This document shows positions 63,332-64,000 of a stretch of DNA of 64,000 nt, one piece after another. The translations under genes and the position numbers were made by a program. This DNA is from Glandiceps talaboti (Eukaryota > Hemichordata > Enteropneusta > Spengelidae), in assembly GCF_964340395.1 (NCBI RefSeq), contig NC_135558.1, positions 8,154,001 through 8,218,000 of the forward strand, written 5' to 3'. How positions within the stretch are numbered: position 1 is the first letter of the stretch; each line of letters starts with the position of its first letter. Under the pieces are notes generated by a model that was given only the letters and a program-made list of their open reading frames with translations, did no database searches and was not told the DNA's origin.

Positions 63332-63861
63332 CTGCCAAGGGGGAAACTATTACAAAATCCTACCACGACTGGACTCTTGGCTATTAGAGTAAGGCTATTT
63401 TTGCTCTCTCACAGATGGATGTAACAATCGTAGGCGTATCCATCCACTAACATGCTTTTAACTTTGCAATAAATGGATATTTTATCTATGATAACACTAA
63501 AAAATCCAAGTTAATGAAAATACCGAGATAAGTGTATCGTTTAGAAAATAAATAAGAATAAATATTTTCAGACAGTTAGACAATTTCGAGGACGAATAGA
63601 AGGGTAAATCAGGTTGTACTAATGATACATAACTGTCACAGTGGAGGTATGGAGGGGGATCGACTGAACCTTCAACTTGAAACACAAACATTCACACCTG
63701 ACACACCCATCCTGAACTGGTACCAAGTTCTGTGATTTGAAATGTGAAAATCAACATTTATAAATTGTAATATTCTAAAATAGGCGATGACAAACTCCAT
63801 TACGGAACTCCACGGCAAGTGTTATAAAAGCGACGAAAATAAATCACAATACCCCTCCCCC

Positions 63862-63945
63862 CAAAAAAAACAAAAACAAAAAAACAAAAAAACAAACAAA
63901 ACCAAACAAACAAAAAAACCCCCAAAAAAACCAAAACAAACAAGG
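63862..63945 (+). repeat. (CAAAA)n A-rich tract
   Basis: Runs of A separated by single or multiple C, preceded by CCCCTCCCCCC. Confidence 0.9.
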
Positions 63946-64000
63946 TGCCATTTGTAAGCCCTAAGTCACATTTGGACTGTTCTTTTGCCATCATACAACT

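Overview
This is a eukaryotic, animal-type window. It is AT-rich and intron-dominated, full of microsatellites, minisatellites and short dispersed inverted-repeat elements, with canonical GT-AG splice signals. The palindromic hexamers of the TACATG/CATGTA type recur throughout. The one protein-coding gene I can identify encodes a retinoid X receptor (RXR, nuclear receptor NR2B) N-terminus. The protein style and repeat landscape fit a marine invertebrate, either an invertebrate deuterostome or a lophotrochozoan. I cannot name the species from sequence alone.

Gene layout: RXR lies on the minus strand, reading from high to low coordinates. Two alternative first coding exons can be read directly. 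Exon 1a (61517-61595) encodes 26 residues. Exon 1b (47756-47777) encodes 7 residues and sits in a CpG-rich, CCAAT/CRE-containing promoter-like island about 13.7 kb further into the gene. Both end in phase 1 at a good GT donor, and both have an in-frame stop 18 bases upstream of the ATG. Both can join in frame to the shared exon 2 (44787-45200), which carries most of the Met/Pro/Ser-rich A/B (AF-1) domain and the first half of zinc finger I, ending in GDRAS. Exon 2 is also phase 1 at both ends. The exon with the rest of the DNA-binding domain was not found between 1 and 44786, so this 44.8 kb is best read as part of a very long intron 2. That inference would change if a short exon was missed by eye.

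Everything else is intronic or upstream sequence. 1-8 kb: several tandem repeats, including a 47-bp minisatellite of about 20 copies. 8.7-9.7 kb: adjacent MITE-like elements and a tRNA-like (SINE) head. 17-41 kb: four copies of one dispersed family, a second hAT-like MITE, and two elements built of tandem units plus a microsatellite plus a terminal hairpin. 42-45 kb: a degenerate tandem array and a MITE close to exon 2. 45-61 kb (intron 1): large composite microsatellites, a 30-bp array bearing POU octamers, and low-complexity CAC/CAT and AT/GT tracts. 61.6-64 kb: presumed promoter 1a and upstream DNA with another copy of an intronic MITE.

How it works together: the alternative first exons imply two promoters making RXR isoforms that differ only in the extreme N-terminus before a common A/B domain, as is known for vertebrate RXRs. 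Several MITE families in the introns carry AGGTCA nuclear-receptor half-sites. Any regulatory role for them is speculation.
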